Shown piece by piece: positions 56,882 through 64,000 of a stretch of DNA of 64,000 nt. The notes under the pieces were generated by a model, which saw only the letters and a program-made list of their open reading frames with translations, was not told the origin of the DNA and did not search any database. The stretch is from Gammaproteobacteria bacterium (ex Lamellibrachia satsuma) (GTDB taxonomy: Bacteria; Pseudomonadota; Gammaproteobacteria; Chromatiales; Chromatiaceae). The DNA lies in the NCBI GenBank assembly GCA_019623805.1, contig CP053680.1, forward strand, positions 744,001 through 808,000. The letters are read 5' to 3'. Position numbers and translations under genes: made by a program. Positions within the stretch are counted from its first letter, which is position 1, and each line of letters starts with the position of its first letter.

Positions 56882-58835
56882 ATTGCCCTCCTAAATGTTC
56901 AACAATTGTTTCTCTGTTACCCATTTTGTCTAGAAACAGGTAGTTGGTAGCCTGGGTAGACAATATACCGACTAACGCCATATTGTCTTTGTAACTCGTT
57001 GCACGTCCACGCCGGATTTTCTCAATTAGACGCGACACCTTTTTATCGTCAAAAAGCCCATATTTCTTTATATAATCAGTCCCTAATAGTTCCGTGACAT
57101 CCGACTCACCATCATCACTGAAGAAAGCTGGGATATCCGGCGCCCTATAGGGCTGTTTGAAGCGATTAATGATCTTCTCAGGTACATGTTTCCGCATGGC
57201 AAACTTAAGCAGATATTTCTCATTCAGAACTTTCATCTTCTTTGTCGGGTGTATGCCGTTGGCAAACTCGATAACCCTATGGTCAAGAAACGGAAAGCGT
57301 CCTTCCACCGAGTTTTTCATTAACATCCTGTCCCCTTGAGAAGAGAGAAGGTATCCAGGCATCAGCATCCGGGACTCAATAAACTGAGCCTTCTGAAAGG
57401 CGTCCAAATTCGTCATTGCCGGTGCGAACCTTTCGCTCATCGAATCGACAGCCGACTTAGAAAGCTGGGCATTGATATCTTCTGAAAAAAACTCTTTGGT
57501 CTTCGCAGTAGTCAGCCATCTTGGAATATGGGAGAAAAAGAGAGAGTTCGGTTCATCCAGGCCTGCGCCAAAAAAGTTTTTCAGGTAAACCAAGGCTTGA
57601 GGCTGGGAAATATTTAGGTAGGGATAAAGTCTCTTCAACAATGCTGCGCGAAAAGAGGAATCCGGATTTTTCGCCCAGAACTGACGGATCTTCGTCTCCT
57701 TGAATATGTCATAACCACCAAATACCTCATCAGCACCTTCTCCGGTCAATACAACCTTATATCCCTGTTTTCTGACCATGCCGGAGAGCAAGCCCATTGG
57801 CACGGGTGCGGTCCTTAAAATCGGCGATTCTATATTCCAGACAGATTGCAAAAAATTTTCAGATATGTCCCGGTATGTGCATGAAAGGTGGCTATGATCA
57901 CTTCCCAAGTACTCGATCATCTCCTTTTGATAATCACTTTCATCGAAGCTTTTATCATCAAAGCCGATAGAAAATGTTCTCAGATTGTCTTTCTTGTACC
58001 GATGAACCAACGAGGTCAGTACTGACGAATCCAAACCACCGGATAAATAGGCACCAACAGGGACATCAGCACGCAGTCGTATTCTGGTCGCATCATCAAG
58101 GAGACCTTCAAGCTGCTCAGCAAGATCATGGTCAGATTCACCATAATGCGCATCGGTAAATTCCCACTCCCAGTATTGAGAATGGGTCATCTTTCCATCC
58201 TGAAACACCAACATGTTTCCAGGTTCGACCGCATAAATCCCTTCAAATATCGTTTCCTGCCCTACGGAATTCCAGAACGTCATTACTTGGTCCAGGGCAT
58301 GGATATTTATGCTCGGAGAAGAATGGAGCACCGGGAGGATTGCCTTTATTTCAGAGGCAAAAATCAGACTGTTATTAAAATATGTATAGAAGAGCGGTAC
58401 GATTCCTACTCGATCCCGTATCAGAAGCAGTTTCTGCTTGTTTGCATCCCACAAGGCAATGGAAAACTGTCCATTGAGAAAGCGTACAAAGTCTTCACCA
58501 TAATCTTCATAAAGATGGACAATCACTTCGGTATCGGAATGGGACGAAAAGTGATGTCCTGACTTTATGAGATCTGAGCGTAACTCAATGTAATTGAAAA
58601 TCTCACCGTTAAAAACAACGTGAATCGACTTGTCTTCGTTCGCAATGGGCTGATGGCCACTATCCAGATCAATGATGCTTAGACGCGCATGCCCCAGACA
58701 GATACCGTAATCAGAAAAATAACCTTCGTCATCAGGACCGCGATGAGTGATCTGAGAAATCATGCGGTGTACTAGCAGCCTGAGACCCCCTTCTCCATTT
58801 GCCAATTTACCAGCGATACCTGCTATTCCACACAC
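56871..58835 (-). CDS. AsnB-like glutamine amidotransferase / amide synthetase
   Basis: A 654-residue class II amidotransferase. The GTG start at 58835 puts the catalytic cysteine at residue 2 (VCGIAG); longer starts would block the required N-terminal cysteine. The glutaminase domain shows THRGPDDEGYFSDYGICLGHARLSIIDL and FNGEIFNY. The synthetase domain has the PP-loop AYLSGGLDSSVLTSL and VVLTGEGADEVFGGY. It is therefore able to pass ammonia to an adenylated carboxylate. As first gene of the operon with a carrier protein, it may amidate a carrier-bound or sugar carboxylate, not aspartate (inference). Surrounding base composition is A+T-rich. Confidence 0.85.
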   Translation of the reverse strand: MCGIAGIAGKLANGEGGLRLLVHRMISQITHRGPDDEGYFSDYGICLGHARLSIIDLDSGHQPIANEDKSIHVVFNGEIFNYIELRSDLIKSGHHFSSHSDTEVIVHLYEDYGEDFVRFLNGQFSIALWDANKQKLLLIRDRVGIVPLFYTYFNNSLIFASEIKAILPVLHSSPSINIHALDQVMTFWNSVGQETIFEGIYAVEPGNMLVFQDGKMTHSQYWEWEFTDAHYGESDHDLAEQLEGLLDDATRIRLRADVPVGAYLSGGLDSSVLTSLVHRYKKDNLRTFSIGFDDKSFDESDYQKEMIEYLGSDHSHLSCTYRDISENFLQSVWNIESPILRTAPVPMGLLSGMVRKQGYKVVLTGEGADEVFGGYDIFKETKIRQFWAKNPDSSFRAALLKRLYPYLNISQPQALVYLKNFFGAGLDEPNSLFFSHIPRWLTTAKTKEFFSEDINAQLSKSAVDSMSERFAPAMTNLDAFQKAQFIESRMLMPGYLLSSQGDRMLMKNSVEGRFPFLDHRVIEFANGIHPTKKMKVLNEKYLLKFAMRKHVPEKIINRFKQPYRAPDIPAFFSDDGESDVTELLGTDYIKKYGLFDDKKVSRLIEKIRRGRATSYKDNMALVGILSTQATNYLFLDKMGNRETIVEHLGGQYGH

Positions 58836-58922
58836 AACTATTTTCCCCAACAAGAAATAAAATCAACCGTCAACCATTTATCTTCGTAGCATATTCATTA
58901 ATCGGCAGCCAATAGCTTTTCT

Positions 58923-59030
58923 TTACTTCTGGCGTTTCTTGCTCCTGATCTGGATGTACTCCCGGACTATCCGTTCATCTAGCCGTCCAGCACTCCCGCA
59001 GTATCCTCTGCGCCAAAAAATAACACGGGC
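58923..59030 (-). pseudogene. IS200-type TnpA transposase remnant (C-terminal 35 codons)
   Basis: On the minus strand, codons from 59030 read ARVIFWRRGYCGSAGRLDER with IVREYIQIRSKKRQK and a stop at 58923. This matches the C-terminal part of Y1-type IS200/IS605 transposases (WxRGYxxSxG..., then the final helix). No upstream part is present. It lies 88 bp before the amidotransferase gene and marks the right border of the A+T-rich region. Confidence 0.7.
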
Positions 59031-59352
59031 ATAACTTTATATAATATCCCGATTAGTGGAGAAATTTTCTAGTTTAAGTCAAGAAGCTAATTACACACAC
59101 ATTTTTATCCCTCTGTAGCAGGAAAACACCACGTCAGAAAGTCACTACCTCATGAAAGATTTTGGGACATCCCAGCCCCTAAAATCGACTCGCATACGCA
59201 TAATACCCCAGTTTCCCTTCATCCGTACCACTTCGCCACACCATCGCAAGCTTAGCGCTGGCTATGCAGCACTCCGGCAAATGGCTGAACAGGGTACCGT
59301 ATGCGTTTGCATATGCCCACGCAGGTTGAAAAAAGTTCCCGTGATCGCTGCG
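59031..59352. other. Intergenic region, no feature seen
   Basis: About 320 bp between the transposase remnant and the hydrolase gene with no recognisable gene or repeat. Confidence 0.35.
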
Positions 59353-60162
59353 TTAATCTTCCTTGTTGAGAATATTCACCAGTCCCACCCCATCTGCCGG
59401 CTGTAGCTCATGACTGGCAGCCACAACGAAACGCTGGGATTTACCTGCCAGAGCGGGAACATTATTCATGTCCTGACTGAAGACAGGCACCATTTCATCT
59501 CCAATACCCACCGGCCCCGGACGAATCACTGAGATATAGTCGATATCCGGATGCTGCTGGGCATTCAACCAGTAGAGCAAACTACCGGGTTGGGCTGGTG
59601 TCAGATCGATCAACACACCCCAGGAGTCCTGGACCAGATCGTAGAGATCCCCCCCAAAGAAATCCTTGATAATGCCAAAGGGCCCGGAACTGTCTGTCGC
59701 ATCCAGGGCCTGCACCGCACGAATAGTACCGAGATGAGGCGACCCAATGGTGATCAGTCTCTTGACCTTGGGAGCCCGGTCTTGAACTAGCGCCATTCTT
59801 GCCACCACTCCGCCGGCGGAATGACCTGCCAGGATCAATGACTCGTCAGGATGCCGGGCAGAGATCGTAGAGATCATGTCACCCAGAAGATTCGCCTGTA
59901 CCGCAATTGGCGCAAGAGACGGCAACTCAACCGGGTAGACCTTATTGACGGCGTTGCTTCCCGATCCCGGAAGAATTCCCTGAGGAGTGGCAAGGCCTGC
60001 ACGCTGCCAGCCGTTTTGAGCCAGAATCGCATTGACGCCACTGCTCTCCCAAGACGATGCGCTGCCCAGATAACCATGCACGAGGACTACAACATCAGGG
60101 CTGGCCGGCAGGCTCTGCAGGCCAAGAAAGAACAGAATGAAGACTTTTACTGCTCGCCTCAT
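59353..60162 (-). CDS. Secreted alpha/beta hydrolase (lipase-like)
   Basis: A 269-residue serine hydrolase with a signal peptide (about residues 1-20). It has VVVLVHGYLGSASSWES (the oxyanion-hole HG), the nucleophile elbow LILAGHSAGGVVARMALVQ, and ITIGSPHLGT, a layout typical of triacylglycerol lipase and PGAP1-like groups. The catalytic histidine is probably in the C-terminal SHELQPADG. The ATG at 60162 is preceded by AGAGAGGTGAAACC; a GTG at 60180 is an alternative. It is downstream of soeC by 47 bp. Substrate unknown. Confidence 0.8.
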   Translation of the reverse strand: MRRAVKVFILFFLGLQSLPASPDVVVLVHGYLGSASSWESSGVNAILAQNGWQRAGLATPQGILPGSGSNAVNKVYPVELPSLAPIAVQANLLGDMISTISARHPDESLILAGHSAGGVVARMALVQDRAPKVKRLITIGSPHLGTIRAVQALDATDSSGPFGIIKDFFGGDLYDLVQDSWGVLIDLTPAQPGSLLYWLNAQQHPDIDYISVIRPGPVGIGDEMVPVFSQDMNNVPALAGKSQRFVVAASHELQPADGVGLVNILNKED

Positions 60163-60208
60163 GGTTTCACCTCTCTTCACATCAAGTCAGTCAAATATTG
60201 CCAGATTG

Positions 60209-61186
60209 CTACGCCATGCTCTGATAGTAGAGATTCTGCGGATGCTGCGCCTCGGTAAAGAAATGATAACGTTCCAAAATCAGGCCGAGGTATTGGATCC
60301 CGAAGGCCAGCAACGGCAAGGTTTCCGACTCCAGTGCGTAAGCGAGCAGAATCAGAATCACGGGCACGACAAACACCATCAGCAGAAATGCATACCGGAT
60401 CAGGTTCAGCAATCTCTGGGATCTACCGTGGAAAAACTCACGGGTATTAAATGATCCACCCATGAAACCCTGGGCCTTCTGCTCCAGCTGGGAGTGGTGA
60501 ACACCCACGGCCGACTTTAAATCAACCTTGCATCTGAACTGACCGTTCCGGTAGAGGGTAGCAACACGGGTCAGCAGGCCGAACAGAGTCGCAATTACCG
60601 CCCAAGTGCCATAGAAACCAACAAGTGAAGTCCCCTGATAGGCGGAGAAAGCCGCTGCCAGCATGAACCCTGAAGCAATTCCGAGAAACAGAAAATTCGC
60701 TACTGTCAGCGGTGAATACCACGCCTTGATGAAACGCAGACTGGCATAGATCATTGCGGTACAGAGAAACAGGCCAAAAACTGCAAGTGTGCCCAGACCA
60801 CCGATAATCAGGGAGAAATCAACCGGCAGTGTGCCTGAAATAACAAACAGCGGTTTCGTCAGATCGAAAAAATGGACCGTACCGTAGAGAAAGATCAGTC
60901 CCATGGCAGCCGGCAGGGCCAATACCTCACGGGAGAGCCAGGATGTACGCCATTGGGTGGCCGCGCGCCAGGCACGCTCAGGGTGCCCCAAGTGGAAAAA
61001 CGAGGCGATCAGACCCGCAAACAACAGCGCCAGAGAGACCATGCTTCCGACCGCATAGAAGTTACTGCTCTGCGCTGGCAGCAGATTGGCCAGCGCATAG
61101 AGTTGGCCGGTATAAAGCGCCAGAAACAGGCCCTGACCCACACCGATCAACGTTGTCAGAAATATTACCGAAAATGCCGGATGCAT
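60209..61186 (-). CDS. soeC: Sulfite dehydrogenase membrane anchor SoeC (DmsC-like)
   Basis: A 325-residue integral membrane protein with about eight spans. FHLGHPERAWRAATQWRTSWLSREV is the DmsC/SoeC signature, and FFTEAQHPQNLYYQ ends the protein. It anchors the iron-sulfur and molybdopterin subunits on the cytoplasmic face and passes electrons to the quinone pool. Its assignment to Soe, not DMSO reductase, rests on the sulfur-oxidiser context and the match of SoeB and SoeA. A 138-bp MITE lies between it and soeB. Confidence 0.82.
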   Translation of the reverse strand: MHPAFSVIFLTTLIGVGQGLFLALYTGQLYALANLLPAQSSNFYAVGSMVSLALLFAGLIASFFHLGHPERAWRAATQWRTSWLSREVLALPAAMGLIFLYGTVHFFDLTKPLFVISGTLPVDFSLIIGGLGTLAVFGLFLCTAMIYASLRFIKAWYSPLTVANFLFLGIASGFMLAAAFSAYQGTSLVGFYGTWAVIATLFGLLTRVATLYRNGQFRCKVDLKSAVGVHHSQLEQKAQGFMGGSFNTREFFHGRSQRLLNLIRYAFLLMVFVVPVILILLAYALESETLPLLAFGIQYLGLILERYHFFTEAQHPQNLYYQSMA

Positions 61187-61243
61187 TGTTTTCTCCGTTT
61201 ACCGAATTCAGAAAGATCCTGAAGTCCGGCACTTAAACTTTTT

Positions 61244-61381
61244 TTAAGGAAGCTCTGATAAATTGGGTCACTGTCATCTCGACCGTAGGGAGAGATCTCA
61301 AGCTACAAAGCGCATAGCTAGGTTCCGTGGTATGAGATTTCTCACTGCGTTCGAAATGACAATTAATCAGAGCTTCCTTAA
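61244..61381. mobile_element. MITE-like element with 22-bp terminal inverted repeats
   Basis: Starts TTAAGGAAGCTCTGATAAAT and ends with the inverted copy (ATTAATCAGAGCTTCCTTAA), 22 bp with one mismatch. Inside is the CATCTCGA inverted repeat (copy 3: GTCATCTCGACCGTAGGGAG... facing GAGATTTCTCACTGCG). The 138-bp length has no coding capacity. It sits between soeB and soeC and could influence their relative expression through its hairpin. Confidence 0.85.
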
Positions 61382-61393
61382 CCTTTAGCCTTC

Positions 61394-62119
61394 CTACCAA
61401 GCCACATCGTCAAGAGTCTCACCGGCCTCAGGCAGCGTCGGCAGCTCTTCTTTCTTCAACGGATTATCGACACGCACCAGTTCGTCTTCATGGATCTGGA
61501 TACGGGTCTTGCGCCGTGGCAGATAGTGGTTCGAGGGCTTTGTCCCCCACTCTGGCTGCAACGGATATCCCCCCTGCTCACGAATCGCTACCGATACATC
61601 AGAGTCGGGGTCATGGATATCACCGTAGATTCTCGCGCTGGTGGGACAGGCCAGTACACAGGCGGGCTTGCGTTCCGACTCCGGCAGAGTCATGTCAGTG
61701 ACGCGGTCGATGCAGAGAGTGCACTTCTTCATCACCTTCTGCTGCTCGTCGAACTCGCGAACGCCGTAGGGGCAGGCCCAGGAACAATATTTGCAGCCGA
61801 TGCACTTGTCGTAATCCACCAGTACCACGCCATTATCCTCCCGTTTATAGGAGGCTCCGGTGGGACAGACCGGCACACAGGGGGGATCTTCACAGTGCAG
61901 GCAGGATTTCGGAAAGTGGTAGGTCTCGGTGTTCGGGAACACGCCCGCCTCATAGGTCTGCACCCGGTTGAAGAAGACACCGGTAGGATCGGCATCATAG
62001 GGGCGTAAATCGGTCATGGGCCCGGCCCAACCAGAAGTATTCCACTCCTTGCAGGAGGTCACACAAGCATGGCAGCCCACGCAGACATTGAGGTCGATAA
62101 CCAGTGCGAGTTGAGTCAT
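61394..62119 (-). CDS. soeB: Sulfite dehydrogenase iron-sulfur subunit SoeB
   Basis: A 241-residue electron-transfer subunit with four 4Fe-4S cysteine groups: CVGCHACVTSC, CLHCEDPPCVPVC, CIGCKYCSWAC and CTLC...CVLAC. This is the DmsB/PhsB-type polyferredoxin of membrane-bound molybdoenzymes. With SoeA and SoeC it forms the cytoplasmic sulfite-oxidising enzyme. It starts 30 bp after the soeA stop. No signal peptide is present, as expected for a cytoplasmic location. Confidence 0.87.
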   Translation of the reverse strand: MTQLALVIDLNVCVGCHACVTSCKEWNTSGWAGPMTDLRPYDADPTGVFFNRVQTYEAGVFPNTETYHFPKSCLHCEDPPCVPVCPTGASYKREDNGVVLVDYDKCIGCKYCSWACPYGVREFDEQQKVMKKCTLCIDRVTDMTLPESERKPACVLACPTSARIYGDIHDPDSDVSVAIREQGGYPLQPEWGTKPSNHYLPRRKTRIQIHEDELVRVDNPLKKEELPTLPEAGETLDDVAW

Positions 62120-62149
62120 AACATTAACCGTCTATACGTTCCTGCTTCT

Positions 62150-64000
62150 TCATTCCTGAATTTTCGTCTTTTTACGAAAAGCACCCGCCACGAATGCCTG
62201 CCACTTGCCACGCTTCGGATCCTGGCCCGGCACTCTCTTCTGCGGCTTGAACTGGGGCGAAGTTACCTCTGGCTCTCCAGCCTCCGCCGGGTAGATCCTC
62301 ACCCGCACATCGAACCAGGCCGCCTGTCCGGTGACAGGATCGGAGTTGGACATATGATCCCCCGCCTCACAGGGCGGCAGCTCTTCAGAGATAACGTGAT
62401 TGAGCAGAAAGCCCTTCTGGGATTCATTCGCCTTGGGAGATAAGCCCCAACTGCCCGCTGCCTTGCCGATGGCATTCCAGGTCCAAACCGTGCCCGGCTC
62501 CACCGCTTCGGAAAAACGGGCCATGCAGCGCACCTTGTTGGTTGGCGATTCGATCCAGATCCAGTCCCCATCGCCAAAACCATTGGCCTCTGCGGTGCGG
62601 GGATTCACAAACAGGTAATTGTGGGTATGGATCTGCCGCAGCCAGGCATTCTGTGAGTCCCAGGAGTGATACATCGCCATCGGCCGCTGGGTCAGGGCAT
62701 TCAGCGGATAGGTATGGGTATCCACCAGCTTGTGTTCCAGCGGCGCGGAGTAAAACGGCAGCGGATCGAAATTATCCTGGATCCGTTTGCGCAGACGCTG
62801 CGGCGGTATGCGGCCTGGCCACTTTCCCTGGGCCGCCAGACGGAAGCGCTGCAACACCTCTGAGTAGAGGTGGATCGTAATGGGCTCTGCGTAGCGGGTC
62901 ATGCTGTGAGCCCGCGCCCACTCCAGGTAGCCGCGATTCCAGTTGCGCATGTATTGATAGGACTTTGGCAGCTCATAGTGGTAGACGCAGCCGTTCTCCT
63001 TGTACATCTCCCACTGCCGGGGATTGGGATCACCCTTGAGGAACTTCTCGCCACCCTTGCCGCGCCAACCGGCAAGAAAACCGATGCCGGAACCCGGCGA
63101 GGTCTCATAGTTGACGACAAAATCGGGATAGTCTCGAAACTTGCGGCTGCCGTCCTCTTTGACAAATGCGGGCAGGCCGAGACGGGATCCCAACTCGATG
63201 AGCACCTCCTGAAACGGCTTGCAGTCGCCACGGGGCGGCACCACAGGAATGCGCACCGAATCCACCGGCCCGTCGAACTCGGAGATCGGCCGGTCGAGCA
63301 TCGACATGGCGTCATGGCGCTCAAGATAGGTGGTGTCCGGCAGTACCAGATCCGCAAACGCCACTGTCTCAGACTGGAAGGCATCGGCAACGATCAGAAA
63401 CGGGATCTTGTACTCCCCGTTCTCATCCTTGTCGGTGAGCATCTTGCGGACATTCTCGGTGTTCATGGAGCTGTTCCACGCCATATTGGCCATGAACAGC
63501 AGCAGGGTGTCGATCTTGTAGGGATCACCGCGCCATGCGTTGGTGATGGCATTGTGCATCAGACCGTGTACCGACAGGGGATACTCCCAGGAGAAGGCCT
63601 TGTCGAGGCGCACTGCCTCGCCATCCTCATCAACGAACAGATCATCCGGTTTCGACGGCCAGCCCAAGGGCATACCATCCAACGGGGCATTGGGCTGCAC
63701 GGCCTCCGGTCCTTTAGGTGGCTTGGGACAGGGGGGAATCGGACGCGGGAACGGCGCCTTGTGGCGAAAGCCGCCGGGGCGGTCGATGGTACCCAACAGG
63801 GTCATCAGGATAGCCAGTGCGCGTATCGACTGAAAACCGTTGGAGTGGGCAGCCAGGCCACGCATAGAATGGAAGGCCACCGGGTTGCCGATCACCGAAT
63901 CATGATCGTTGCCCCAGCTATCGGTCCACTGGATCGGCAGCTCAATCTTCTGGTCACGGGCCACCACCCCCATCTCATGAGCGAGGCGGCGGATGGTGTC
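62150..64000 (-). CDS. soeA: Sulfite dehydrogenase molybdopterin subunit SoeA, N-terminus cut by window edge
   Basis: The C-terminal 616 residues of a CISM-family molybdopterin oxidoreductase. The frame is open to the window's right edge (it reads DTIRRLAHEMGVVAR there). Visible are FHSMRGLAAHSNGFQSIRAL, GTIDRPGGFRHK, the large cofactor-binding domain (WNSSMNTENVRKM, LVLPDTTYLERHDAMSMLD), and the C-terminal molybdopterin-dinucleotide-binding domain (NALTQRPMAMYHSWDSQNAWLRQIHTHNYLFVNPRTAEANG). The N-terminal 4Fe-4S site and any signal are outside the window. Gene order A-B-C and the overall match favour SoeA. Confidence 0.87.
   Translation of the reverse strand, partial: DTIRRLAHEMGVVARDQKIELPIQWTDSWGNDHDSVIGNPVAFHSMRGLAAHSNGFQSIRALAILMTLLGTIDRPGGFRHKAPFPRPIPPCPKPPKGPEAVQPNAPLDGMPLGWPSKPDDLFVDEDGEAVRLDKAFSWEYPLSVHGLMHNAITNAWRGDPYKIDTLLLFMANMAWNSSMNTENVRKMLTDKDENGEYKIPFLIVADAFQSETVAFADLVLPDTTYLERHDAMSMLDRPISEFDGPVDSVRIPVVPPRGDCKPFQEVLIELGSRLGLPAFVKEDGSRKFRDYPDFVVNYETSPGSGIGFLAGWRGKGGEKFLKGDPNPRQWEMYKENGCVYHYELPKSYQYMRNWNRGYLEWARAHSMTRYAEPITIHLYSEVLQRFRLAAQGKWPGRIPPQRLRKRIQDNFDPLPFYSAPLEHKLVDTHTYPLNALTQRPMAMYHSWDSQNAWLRQIHTHNYLFVNPRTAEANGFGDGDWIWIESPTNKVRCMARFSEAVEPGTVWTWNAIGKAAGSWGLSPKANESQKGFLLNHVISEELPPCEAGDHMSNSDPVTGQAAWFDVRVRIYPAEAGEPEVTSPQFKPQKRVPGQDPKRGKWQAFVAGAFRKKTKIQE

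Noticed and set aside
56871..58835. Housekeeping asparagine synthetase
   Set aside because: The fold is AsnB-like, but length, composition and operon with a carrier protein and ligase point to a specialised amidotransferase; the substrate cannot be proven from sequence.

Overview
The window looks like the chromosome of a gammaproteobacterial sulfur oxidiser, probably autotrophic and related to Chromatiales or the sulfur-oxidising symbiont clades. This is inferred from gene content only. The clues are a SoeABC-type sulfite dehydrogenase at the right edge, a CbbY-like phosphatase and a glycolate-oxidase subunit (both fit photorespiratory carbon salvage), a PEP-CTERM surface protein with a candidate sigma-54 promoter, and typical gammaproteobacterial core synteny (hfq-hflX, hupB-lon-clpX-clpP-tig, dksA-gluQ).

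Region by region. 1-10.8 kb is a minus-strand housekeeping block: hflX (cut by the edge), hfq, ppiD, tRNA-Asp, tRNA-Val, hupB, lon, clpX, clpP, tig and tRNA-Leu, which together serve protein folding, proteolysis and RNA regulation. 10.8-17.3 kb holds a decayed nhaD antiporter gene lying between palindromic repeats, then parC, a small membrane protein, a DUF3179 lipoprotein and an isolated IS630-type HTH protein. 17.8-22.7 kb is a plus-strand module: small symporter subunit, sodium:solute symporter, cNMP/CBS/nucleotidyltransferase regulator and DnaQ-like exonuclease. 22.9-42.3 kb carries ordinary genes: an aminotransferase, cbbY, dksA, gluQ, a Rap1a/Tai-like protein, a PEP-CTERM protein, darP, recJ, batD, a SET-domain protein, dsbA, a GST, a PilZ-like protein, glcF and slt.

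42.8-59.1 kb is accessory, and much of it is visibly richer in A+T. It holds a giant lipoprotein with about ten nearly identical 276-bp Ig-like repeats, a Tat-exported DUF362 protein that ends at the start of an apparent FnIII domain, a larC-larE-larB set for the nickel-pincer cofactor without larA, and an internally deleted IS630 element. It ends with a tightly overlapping operon (amidotransferase, acyl carrier protein, AMP-ligase, NAD-synthetase-like protein, GNAT protein) beside a VOC protein and an IS200-type transposase remnant. That operon looks like a carrier-protein-dependent amidation pathway and is the best candidate here for an undescribed system.

59.3-64 kb has a secreted lipase-like hydrolase and soeC, soeB and partial soeA. 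A 138-bp MITE-like element with 22-bp inverted ends sits between soeB and soeC. Three dispersed palindromic repeat families occur in the intergenic regions.
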